A stretch of 11,741 nt of DNA from the NCBI GenBank assembly GCA_946407175.1, contig CAMJNB010000011.1:1-11741 (forward strand), given 5' to 3'. The translations under genes were made by a program, and so were the position numbers. The notes under the pieces are model-generated. The model had not been told where the DNA came from and did not search any database. It was given only the letters and a program-made list of their open reading frames with translations. This stretch comes from an uncultured Selenomonadales bacterium (GTDB lineage Bacteria > Bacillota_C > Negativicutes > Selenomonadales > Selenomonadaceae). Below, one piece after another: positions 6,261 through 11,741 of the stretch (position 1 is its first letter; every line of letters begins with the position of its first letter).

Positions 6261-6914
6261 ATGAAGAAAAAAATTTCTAAGGCAACACTTGAAAGAATGC
6301 CGTACTATTACAGCATTTTGAAAAAGATTGAAGATGACAGTACCTGTAACCGTCCGGTTTTTTTAGGCGAAAAAATAATTTCTTCAAATGAGTTGGCTGA
6401 AAAATTAGGTTTTTCGCCGGAGCAAGTGCGCAAAGACATTGCGGAGTTGGGACAGTTCGGCGTTAAAGGTGCGGGCTATCGATTCGACATGCTACGACGT
6501 GCTATGGAAAAAGTTTTAGGGTTGCAATATCGTTGGTACGTTGCAATTTTCGGCGCGGGACATTTAGGCAGTGCGCTTACGTACAGTGACGATTTTCAGC
6601 GGCTGGGCTTTACCGTTACGGCGCTTTTTGACGTTGATGAAGAATTGATTGGCAAAAAAATAAACGATGTCAAGGTGTACAATTTTGAAAACCTTAACAG
6701 CGTTGCCAAGCGTAAAATTATTGATATCGGCGTCATAACCGTGCCTGAGGACAGCGCCCAAACTGTTGCCGATTCGCTGATTCAAGCGGACATTAAAGGC
6801 ATTTGGAATTTCACTGCGGCCAAACTTACTGTGCCGCAGGACGTTGCCGTAGTCAATGAAAATTTATCAATGAGCCTTATTAATATAAGTTGCCGATTAG
6901 CCGGTAGCCATTAG
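6261..6914 (+). CDS. rex: Redox-sensing transcriptional repressor Rex
   Basis: Rex is a dimeric repressor that senses the NADH/NAD+ ratio and controls fermentation and respiration genes; high NADH releases it from DNA. The N-terminal winged helix (about residues 5-80) contains SSNELAEKLG and the DNA-recognition stretch QVRKDIAELGQFG (55-67). The Rossmann domain begins with the nucleotide-binding loop GAGHLG (98-103), and the C-terminal swapped helix follows. The 217 residues are normal length, and MKKKISKATLERMP is a typical start. I found no Rex-like operator (TTGTGAA...TTCACAA) in the window, so its targets lie elsewhere. The last five codons (LAGSH) and TAG stop coincide with heptamer repeat units, suggesting the natural C-terminus was replaced or extended by the array. 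It converges with tmk. Confidence 0.96.
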   Translation: MKKKISKATLERMPYYYSILKKIEDDSTCNRPVFLGEKIISSNELAEKLGFSPEQVRKDIAELGQFGVKGAGYRFDMLRRAMEKVLGLQYRWYVAIFGAGHLGSALTYSDDFQRLGFTVTALFDVDEELIGKKINDVKVYNFENLNSVAKRKIIDIGVITVPEDSAQTVADSLIQADIKGIWNFTAAKLTVPQDVAVVNENLSMSLINISCRLAGSH

Positions 6915-6958
6915 CGGTTAGCCGTTAAAAATATACCAGCTAATAGCTAATAGCTAAA
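6897..6958. repeat. Period-7 array between convergent rex and tmk, inverted halves
   Basis: The left half reads TTAGCCG, GTAGCCA, TTAGCGG, TTAGCCG from 6897. The right half reads AGCTAAT, AGCTAAT, AGCTAAA from 6938. TTAGC-type units on the left are complementary to GCTAA-type units on the right: 6911-6922 pairs with 6939-6950 at ten of twelve positions, with a 16-base loop. The left half holds the rex stop (6912-6914), the right half the tmk stop (6954-6956). It may act as a bidirectional hairpin, but no U-tract follows. Confidence 0.88.
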
Positions 6959-7616
6959 AGACATTGTAAATGAGCATGGTCTCAACCAAGCCGAAAATTT
7001 CTTCGTGAATATCAATCGCGCTTTTGGCAAAATTACCCGCCGCGCAGTTGATAACACGCCAGTGAAATTTTTCGGCTATTTCTTTGTACGCATTGTAAGA
7101 TTTAAGCATATATGCGGCGTCAGACTCGTGAATATCCTCTCTGCCACGTTCACGGCGCAACATTGCGGCGATTTTCGGCGGCATATCCAAAAAAATCGTA
7201 AGGTCGGGACGCGGCAGTTGCAGGCGCTTGTACTCGAAATTATCAAGCCAGTTTAAAAATTTTTCGCGGTCGGCTTTACGTTTAATCTTCGCAGATTGGT
7301 GTGCCATATTTGAGCCTACGTACCTGTCAGCAAGAATGACGCCGTTGCCTGCATAAAAATCCTTCCACGTTTGAAAGCTGGCAAATCTGTCTACGGCATA
7401 GAAAGTCGCCGCCGCGTATGGATTGACTTCCTCCGCCGTGCCGCCGAAGTCGCCGCGCAAGTACATTTTGATAAGCGCGGAAGATTCCGATTCGTAATTC
7501 GGAAAACTAACGCGCATAACGTCAACGCCTAAATTCTGTAACCTTTCATAAAGCCTTGTTGTCTGCGTCGCCTTGCCGGAACCGTCGGACCCTTCAAGTA
7601 CAATTAAACTGCTCAT
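6954..7616 (-). CDS. tmk: Thymidylate (dTMP) kinase, Clostridia-type variant
   Basis: The enzyme phosphorylates dTMP to dTDP in DNA precursor synthesis. The P-loop is GSDGSGKAT (residues 9-17). The nucleotide-monophosphate site includes FPNYESESSA (38-47), DRFAS (76-80) and ADRYVGSNMAHQ (96-107). An arginine-rich lid (RRERGRED) lies further on. This matches the variant dTMP-kinase-like group of Clostridia with VNPYAA..FYAVDR, which differs from the classical Tmk usually found beside holB, so a second tmk elsewhere would not be surprising. ATG at 7616 gives MSSLIVLEG and has GAGGTG (complement of 7626-7631) nine bases upstream; a start four codons earlier would overlap that site. At 220 residues it is about standard. 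Its TAG stop lies within a heptamer unit shared with the rex array. Confidence 0.9.
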   Translation of the reverse strand: MSSLIVLEGSDGSGKATQTTRLYERLQNLGVDVMRVSFPNYESESSALIKMYLRGDFGGTAEEVNPYAAATFYAVDRFASFQTWKDFYAGNGVILADRYVGSNMAHQSAKIKRKADREKFLNWLDNFEYKRLQLPRPDLTIFLDMPPKIAAMLRRERGREDIHESDAAYMLKSYNAYKEIAEKFHWRVINCAAGNFAKSAIDIHEEIFGLVETMLIYNVF

Positions 7617-7672
7617 ATTGAAACACACCTCACTTTAAAAATTAGAAAATATACTACGGCTTATGTTTTAGC

Positions 7673-8437
7673 TTAAATGTTAAATATCTCTGTTACGGCT
7701 GTTCGCAAAACTTCTTGCATTACCGTCACGTTTAACAGCAATGCCTCTGCTTGCGGACGAAGTTTTGTATAACGAAATTGTGGGCGGTGTGAAACGGTGA
7801 AGTCGGTTGGATACGGTATGACTTCAATTCCCTGCTTTGAAAAATTCAGCACGGCTCTTTTCATATGGAATGCAGATGTTACAAGTATCGGTCGCTTAAA
7901 ATTTTTTTCGCGCAGAATTTCCGCTGAAAAGATTGCGTTTTGTGTAGTGTTTACGCTTTTTGTTTCAAGTAAGATTTTGTCTTCCGGTACGTTAAGTGAC
8001 CGTAGCACGCGGCTTGATATCAACGCTTCGGCGCCTGAATCTGAATAAACTTGCCCGCCGCTTATCAATATCGGTATGTCCAAAATTTTTTGAAGTCTGA
8101 CTGCCGTTAAAAGTCTGCTTGCGGGGCTGGCACATAGCACGCCGACGCCGTCAACGTCCTGCACGTCGCGAATTGCGCCGCCACCTAACAATATGATAAC
8201 GTCGCCTCCGGTCTCTTCAATTCTTTCCGGCGGTGAATATTCTTTTTCAAGATGTCCAATCAATCTTTCGGCAACAAGACCGGTACAAAGCAGGTAAAAA
8301 ATCAGTGTGCCGATGCCTACAAAGACGGATAAGCGTGTATTAATTTTTGTAAGATAAAGCGTTAAAATTATCAGCAGGATTATGAAAAGACCGGGCGGCA
8401 GTACCCAGCTTGCACAAAATTTTAACATGTAAACCAA
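7673..8437 (-). CDS. DUF218 / ElyC-SanA-YdcF-like membrane-anchored protein
   Basis: Two hydrophobic helices (about residues 10-30 and 35-57) anchor a soluble DUF218 domain with the family landmarks: DVIILLGGG near 79-87, the Arg in SRLLTA, SGGQVYSDSGAEA, the ETKSVNTTQNA stretch, and VTSAFHMKRA near 199-208. Family members ElyC and SanA affect peptidoglycan or lipid-carrier metabolism and envelope barrier function in Gram-negative bacteria. The exact reaction here is unknown, though an envelope role is reasonable. The start is uncertain. TTG 8437 has AGAGGT ten bases upstream and is preferred; ATG 8428 would shorten the protein by three residues. It is followed by tmk after 56 bases. Two imperfect heptamers (7672-7685) sit at the stop. 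Confidence 0.8.
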   Translation of the reverse strand: MVYMLKFCASWVLPPGLFIILLIILTLYLTKINTRLSVFVGIGTLIFYLLCTGLVAERLIGHLEKEYSPPERIEETGGDVIILLGGGAIRDVQDVDGVGVLCASPASRLLTAVRLQKILDIPILISGGQVYSDSGAEALISSRVLRSLNVPEDKILLETKSVNTTQNAIFSAEILREKNFKRPILVTSAFHMKRAVLNFSKQGIEVIPYPTDFTVSHRPQFRYTKLRPQAEALLLNVTVMQEVLRTAVTEIFNI

Positions 8438-8525
8438 AAAAGTTTCGACCTCTCATAAGCGCAATGAAATTTTTTTCCAATTCGACTGACATTAAAAAAT
8501 TTCCTGCATTCTATAACAAAAAAAA

Positions 8526-8595
8526 TTAGTTAATAGTTAATAGTTAGTAGTCAGTAGTCAGATTACCAATACTATTTACTAACTACTATTCACTA
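8526..8595. repeat. Period-7 array, ten units, with inverted halves
   Basis: Reading in register from 8526: TTAGTTA, ATAGTTA, ATAGTTA, GTAGTCA, GTAGTCA, GATTACC, AATACTA, TTTACTA, ACTACTA, TTCACTA. The first five units carry TAG and the last four carry CTA, so the halves are roughly reverse complements. TAGTTAGTA (8541-8549) pairs perfectly with TACTAACTA (8577-8585). The TAG stop of the DUF502 gene (8593-8595 on the minus strand) is in the last unit. Read leftwards, the array is followed by eight Ts (A8 at 8518-8525), so a weak terminator is possible. The rest of the spacer, 8438-8525, shows nothing beyond the ribosome-binding site of the DUF218 gene. Confidence 0.88.
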
Positions 8596-9201
8596 CTTCT
8601 CCTTATTCGCCACGGTACCCGCCGTCAATATGAACTGCAAGCCGTCTTCCAATTCCATATCAAGAAAAACTAAGTCAGATTTTTTTACAAACAGATTTAA
8701 TCCCGCCGTCATATTCAAGCTCCACGGCATATACACGCAGACGTATTCGTCGCCTAACTTCTCTTTTACCGGCGCCGGTACGTTTTTCATTAAAAATCCC
8801 ATAACACGTGCGCCGTGATAGTTTACCAGCACGACTTTTTGAAATGACGAATTTGTTTCAAGTATCGCCTTTGAAAATTGTTTTACCGAGCTGTAGATAA
8901 ATTTCACGATCGGAATTTTGTCCAAGATATATTCAAAAAGTTTTATGACGTCCTGCAGTAAGCGGTTGCCGAACAAAAAGCCGACAAGCCAAATGAAAAG
9001 TGCTATTGAGATTAATCCCATGCCGGGAAAATTTACGTGAAAAAATTGTTCCAGTACCGCGCCGATTTTATCTTCAGTTAAATTAAACAGCCACATTACG
9101 ACGAATGCCGTTATTGCGACGGGTGCCAAAATTATTACGCCGTTCATAAATTGTTCAGAAATTTTTACGGCGAGTGTCTTTTCTTTTTCTTCTTTAATCA
9201 T
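8593..9201 (-). CDS. DUF502 family membrane protein
   Basis: This 202-residue protein matches the DUF502 (PF04367-like) family. After a charged N-terminus (EEKEK) come two transmembrane helices at about residues 20-40 (GVIILAPVAITAFVVMWLF) and 61-78 (MGLISIALFIWLVGFLFG). A soluble C-terminal domain follows with the family-typical IPIVKFIYSSVKQFS, the VVLVNY.....MGFLMKN stretch, and VCVYMPWSLNMTAG. The molecular function of the family is unknown; homologs occur in many bacteria with outer membranes and in plants. ATG 9201 has a weak GAGAG (complement of 9210-9214) eight bases upstream. It follows era after 46 bases that are mostly heptamer repeat, so co-transcription with era is likely but unproven. 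Confidence 0.85.
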   Translation of the reverse strand: MIKEEKEKTLAVKISEQFMNGVIILAPVAITAFVVMWLFNLTEDKIGAVLEQFFHVNFPGMGLISIALFIWLVGFLFGNRLLQDVIKLFEYILDKIPIVKFIYSSVKQFSKAILETNSSFQKVVLVNYHGARVMGFLMKNVPAPVKEKLGDEYVCVYMPWSLNMTAGLNLFVKKSDLVFLDMELEDGLQFILTAGTVANKEK

Positions 9202-9219
9202 TTTACGGACTCTCTTTAT

Positions 9220-9268
9220 TTAGTGAGTAGTTGCTATCAGCTACCAGCTAATCGCTAACCCCTAAACC
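9220..9268. repeat. Period-7 array, seven units, running into the 3' end of era
   Basis: Units in register: TTAGTGA, GTAGTTG, CTATCAG, CTACCAG, CTAATCG, CTAACCC, CTAAACC. TAG-type units come first and CTA-type units follow, the same polarity as the arrays at 6897 and 8526. Positions 9248-9268 are also the era stop and its last six codons. A short hairpin, TAGTTG (9228-9233) with CAGCTA (9238-9243), is possible. Confidence 0.87.
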
Positions 9269-10138
9269 GAAACTTTGTATAGCGCCGTTGGAATTTCTCC
9301 AGCCGCGCTTTACTTTTACCCATAAATCCAAAAATATCTTTGTACCCAGCAGCATTTCAATTTCAGGACGCGCAGATTTACCCACGCCTTTCAAAAGTTC
9401 GCCGCCCTTGCCGATTAAAATTCCCTTCTGCGAATCGCGCTCAACGTAAATCACGGCGCGAATGTACGTCATATCATTTTTGCGCTGTGTAATTTCTTCA
9501 ATGTCAACCGCGATTGAATGCGGAACCTCATCTTCCGTTACGTTCAAAATCTTTTCGCGTATCAACTCGGCAACAATCAAACGTTCCGGCTGATCCGTCA
9601 CCATATCGGCGGGATAATATTTCGGTCCTTCCGGTAAAAATTTTTTCGCCTCGTCAATCAGCGTGTCGACGTTCGTACCGTCAACCGCGCTTATAGGTAC
9701 CGTAGCCGCAAAATTTTTCTTCTCGGCGTACGACGCGATAATCGGCAAAACTTTTTCGTGCTCAATCAAGTCAATTTTATTTATCACCAAGATAACCGGA
9801 GCCGTCGTAGTTTCAAGGCGTTCAAGGATATATTTTTCACCGCCGCCGAATTTTTCCGTAGCGTCAACCACAAAGAAAATCGCGTCGACTTCTTTCAGCG
9901 TACCTTCCGCCGCTTTTAACATATATTCGCCAAGTTTGAACATCGGCTTATGAATGCCGGGCGTATCAAGAAAAATAATCTGCGCGTCGTCCTGCGTCAA
10001 AATGCACTGAATGCGACTGCGTGTAGTCTGCGGCTTGTCAGACATAATGGCAATTTTTTGACCGATAACTTTATTTATCAGCGTCGACTTGCCTACGTTC
10101 GGACGTCCGATAACCGCGATAAATCCCGATTTATACAA
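9248..10138 (-). CDS. era: GTPase Era (ribosome assembly)
   Basis: Era is an essential GTPase that binds the 3' end of 16S rRNA and checks maturation of the small ribosomal subunit. The GTPase motifs are all present: G1 GRPNVGKST (11-19), G3 DTPG (58-61), G4 NKID (120-123) and G5 SAVDG (150-154). The C-terminal KH domain has the RNA-binding loop LIGKGGELLKGVG. The start is TTG 10138, with AAGG (complement of 10147-10150) eight bases upstream. It gives MYKSGFIAVIGRPNVGKST, a standard N-terminus with no better ATG. Era homologs normally end near W.....LR.FG; here the tail continues GLGVSD, encoded by heptamer repeat units. It is only 15 bases downstream of fliB, consistent with the ybeY-era operon common in bacteria. 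Confidence 0.96.
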   Translation of the reverse strand: MYKSGFIAVIGRPNVGKSTLINKVIGQKIAIMSDKPQTTRSRIQCILTQDDAQIIFLDTPGIHKPMFKLGEYMLKAAEGTLKEVDAIFFVVDATEKFGGGEKYILERLETTTAPVILVINKIDLIEHEKVLPIIASYAEKKNFAATVPISAVDGTNVDTLIDEAKKFLPEGPKYYPADMVTDQPERLIVAELIREKILNVTEDEVPHSIAVDIEEITQRKNDMTYIRAVIYVERDSQKGILIGKGGELLKGVGKSARPEIEMLLGTKIFLDLWVKVKRGWRNSNGAIQSFGLGVSD

Positions 10139-10153
10139 ATTTTAAACCTTCTT

Positions 10154-11383
10154 TCAAGTCTGCAGAAATGTTGAGATTATTTTAAGCGTATCGCCGATAT
10201 TGTCTATTTCGGCGGAAATTTTTTTTATGTACGCAGGGGTATTGTCAATATTCGTGGAAAGTTGCGCAATAACTTTTATCATTTCTGATTCGTTAAAGTC
10301 GGAATATTTTTGCGCCATACTGAAAGTGAAAAGCTCCACAATTTTGTAAGTGGCAACGAATAAGCCGTAATTTTGCATAATACTTTTTTCCTGCAGACAC
10401 CATGGATACATATTCATAAAAAATTCGTTGACCAAATAATTTTCCAAAATTGTACCATATCGCTGAATAAATTCTTCGCGCTGTGAGTTTAGCGACATAA
10501 ATTTTTCCGCCGTATAGTTGATAGAAACAGTGCCGTCTTCGTCCGGCGTAAGCTCCAACGTATTTTGAACCGCGTCGAAAATTAATACTTCAAAAATTTT
10601 ACGCGGCGCGTTTTCTTCGCCGTACAATGTCTGCAGAACATCGCCAATTAAAATTTTAACAAAGTCTTTCGCATTGAATTTTATACCGGCTAAAAGCGGC
10701 AAAATATTTTCGGCAATAAATTCTTCCGACATATAAAGTTCTGCAGGCTTGGAAATTTCGCTTAGTCTGTTAGTAGCGGTAAGTTCGTCTACGCGGTCAA
10801 GAAAAAAACCCAACACGGCAAGGCGTTGGTCAAGCCTCAATTCTCTTTCCTGTAAGATACAAATTGCCGCAGATTGTATGTCGAATATGTGCGGAATAAT
10901 TTCAGGTTGCGTGACGGTAAGCTTGGTATTCACCTTTGATTCTTTATTTATCGACTCTTCGACAAACTCAAATTCCATAATTTCTGTAGGCAACAGTGCC
11001 AATTCTGCGGCAACGGGACATGTCACGCTAAGGGCTCTTTCATAAATGTCAGACATTTTGCAAAGACTTCGCGGATAAGTTTGGCACGTTATCGACAAAT
11101 ATTTTTCACCGTAATTTTTTTGTATCATGCAGAGATTGTCTTCCGTCAAACAACAGCAGGCATATTTATCATTCATCAAGGCAACGTAACCTTTTCGCTG
11201 ATCAAAATATTTCATTTTGGAAGTAATTTCTTTTTCTGCCGATTCAATTTTTTTATAGTCTTCATAAGACGCCTTGTCAATGTCAATAATCCAGTACTTG
11301 CAACAACTCGCTTCACATTTACTGCCGTCGCATTTAAAATGTTTCACGTAAGTCGGCTGAAAATATTTTACTGTTTCCTGCAT
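10154..11383 (-). CDS. fliB: FliB-like flagellin lysine N-methylase family protein
   Basis: This 409-residue protein carries the cysteine-rich N-terminal signature of the FliB family: C18 and C23, then CC..W (27-31), CCC (76-78), C85, YGE..LS.TC (91-100), YPR (103-105), C108 and C122. In Salmonella, FliB methylates surface lysines of flagellin and has been reported to use a [4Fe-4S] cluster, which fits the cysteines seen here. The C-terminal two thirds are helical and poorly conserved. The substrate in this organism cannot be read from the sequence. The family also occurs away from flagellar loci, and the only flagellum-related neighbours here are the YvyF genes 5 kb away. ATG 11383 follows AAGGGA (complement of 11393-11398) by nine bases, inside the end of ybeY. 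It lies five bases from ybeY and fifteen from era, so all three are probably translated from one message. Confidence 0.8.
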   Translation of the reverse strand: MQETVKYFQPTYVKHFKCDGSKCEASCCKYWIIDIDKASYEDYKKIESAEKEITSKMKYFDQRKGYVALMNDKYACCCLTEDNLCMIQKNYGEKYLSITCQTYPRSLCKMSDIYERALSVTCPVAAELALLPTEIMEFEFVEESINKESKVNTKLTVTQPEIIPHIFDIQSAAICILQERELRLDQRLAVLGFFLDRVDELTATNRLSEISKPAELYMSEEFIAENILPLLAGIKFNAKDFVKILIGDVLQTLYGEENAPRKIFEVLIFDAVQNTLELTPDEDGTVSINYTAEKFMSLNSQREEFIQRYGTILENYLVNEFFMNMYPWCLQEKSIMQNYGLFVATYKIVELFTFSMAQKYSDFNESEMIKVIAQLSTNIDNTPAYIKKISAEIDNIGDTLKIISTFLQT

Positions 11384-11388
11384 AAAAT

Positions 11389-11741
11389 TTAATCCCTTCC
11401 AATGCCTAATTCAGCCATTACAAAATCCTGTTCGCGCTCCATTTCAACGCGGTCGGATTCTTCCAGATGGTCATAGCCGAGAAGGTGTAAAATCCCGTGT
11501 ACCGTCAAAAATACGACTTCGCGCAGGTATGTATGTCCGAAATCTTCAGCTTGCATTTTGGCGCGTTCAAGGGAAATGATTATGTCGCCTAAAATTTCTG
11601 TTTGCTGATTTAAAATTTCCGGCTCGTCACTCTCACGAAATGCGAAAGACAACACGTCGGTGGGTCTGTCAACGCCGCGAAATTTTTTATTCAGCTCGTG
11701 TATATGTTCATCATCAGTCAAAGTTATGCTGAGTTCGGAAT
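11389..11741 (-). CDS. ybeY: Endoribonuclease YbeY (5' end beyond the window)
   Basis: YbeY is a zinc-dependent endoribonuclease involved in 16S rRNA 3'-end maturation and ribosome quality control. The metal-binding signature [11 protein letters not shown] is intact, and the upstream [10 protein letters not shown] motif is typical. The open frame continues past an internal TTG at 11721 to the window edge and encodes SELSIT before [11 protein letters not shown]. That resembles the normal interior of YbeY, so the true start is outside the window and roughly 30-40 residues are missing. It is the first visible gene of the ybeY-fliB-era cluster. YbeY and Era both act on 16S rRNA maturation, which explains their common pairing, whereas fliB between them does not fit that theme. 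Confidence 0.95.
   Translation of the reverse strand, partial: SELSITLTDDEHIHELNKKFRGVDRPTDVLSFAFRESDEPEILNQQTEILGDIIISLERAKMQAEDFGHTYLREVVFLTVHGILHLLGYDHLEESDRVEMEREQDFVMAELGIGRD

Noticed and set aside
6911..6957. Intrinsic terminator between rex and tmk
   Set aside because: A stem is possible, but no U-tract follows on either strand, so it is described as a repeat only.
7630..7680. Separate promoter for tmk (TTAAGC-17-TATATT on the minus strand)
   Set aside because: The -35 matches at only three positions and overlaps the DUF218 gene end; in such AT-rich sequence this is expected by chance.
2447..9268. CRISPR array reading of the repeats
   Set aside because: Units are 7 or 19-22 bases, contiguous and degenerate, with no unique spacers and no cas genes.
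11389..11721. ybeY starting at TTG 11721
   Set aside because: The frame stays open and family-like to the window edge, and a 110-residue YbeY would lack its conserved N-terminal strand.

Overview
The window reads as chromosomal housekeeping DNA from a Bacillota species with an outer membrane, most likely a member of the Negativicutes (Selenomonas-like). This is inference from gene content. Rex, a YwlE-type phosphatase, YvyF-type flagellar zinc-ribbon proteins and a Clostridia-type dTMP kinase point to Bacillota. DUF502 and ElyC/DUF218-type envelope proteins, and a FliB-type flagellin methylase, fit a diderm, flagellated member. No phage, transposase, CRISPR array, tRNA or rRNA was seen.

Layout. 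The left 6.9 kb is transcribed rightwards: cbiT (cobalamin pathway) overlaps uvrC (excision repair); then a YdjM-family membrane protein; gltX (Glu-tRNA synthetase); two adjacent YvyF paralogs behind their own predicted promoter; a YwlE-type phosphatase; and the redox repressor rex. The right 4.8 kb is transcribed leftwards and converges on rex. Read from its own 5' end it runs ybeY (cut by the window edge), fliB, era, DUF502, DUF218/ElyC-like, tmk. The genes ybeY, fliB and era are only 5 and 15 bases apart, with each ribosome-binding site overlapping or abutting the previous stop, so they form a tight operon. DUF502, DUF218 and tmk follow on the same strand after short spacers and may continue it.

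The most unusual feature is not a gene. Nearly every spacer longer than about 35 bases is built from short degenerate tandem repeats. Five spacers carry arrays with strict 7-base periodicity. Three of these switch from TAG-containing units to CTA-containing units part way through, giving an inverted arrangement. Four spacers carry 19-22 base periodic arrays. Several arrays run into the flanking gene: they supply the TAG stops of rex, tmk, era and the DUF502 gene, and the last five or six codons of rex and era.

I see no clear new multi-gene system. The main points for follow-up are the repeat arrays, the tandem YvyF pair, fliB sitting between ybeY and era, and the arginine-phosphatase-like P-loop.
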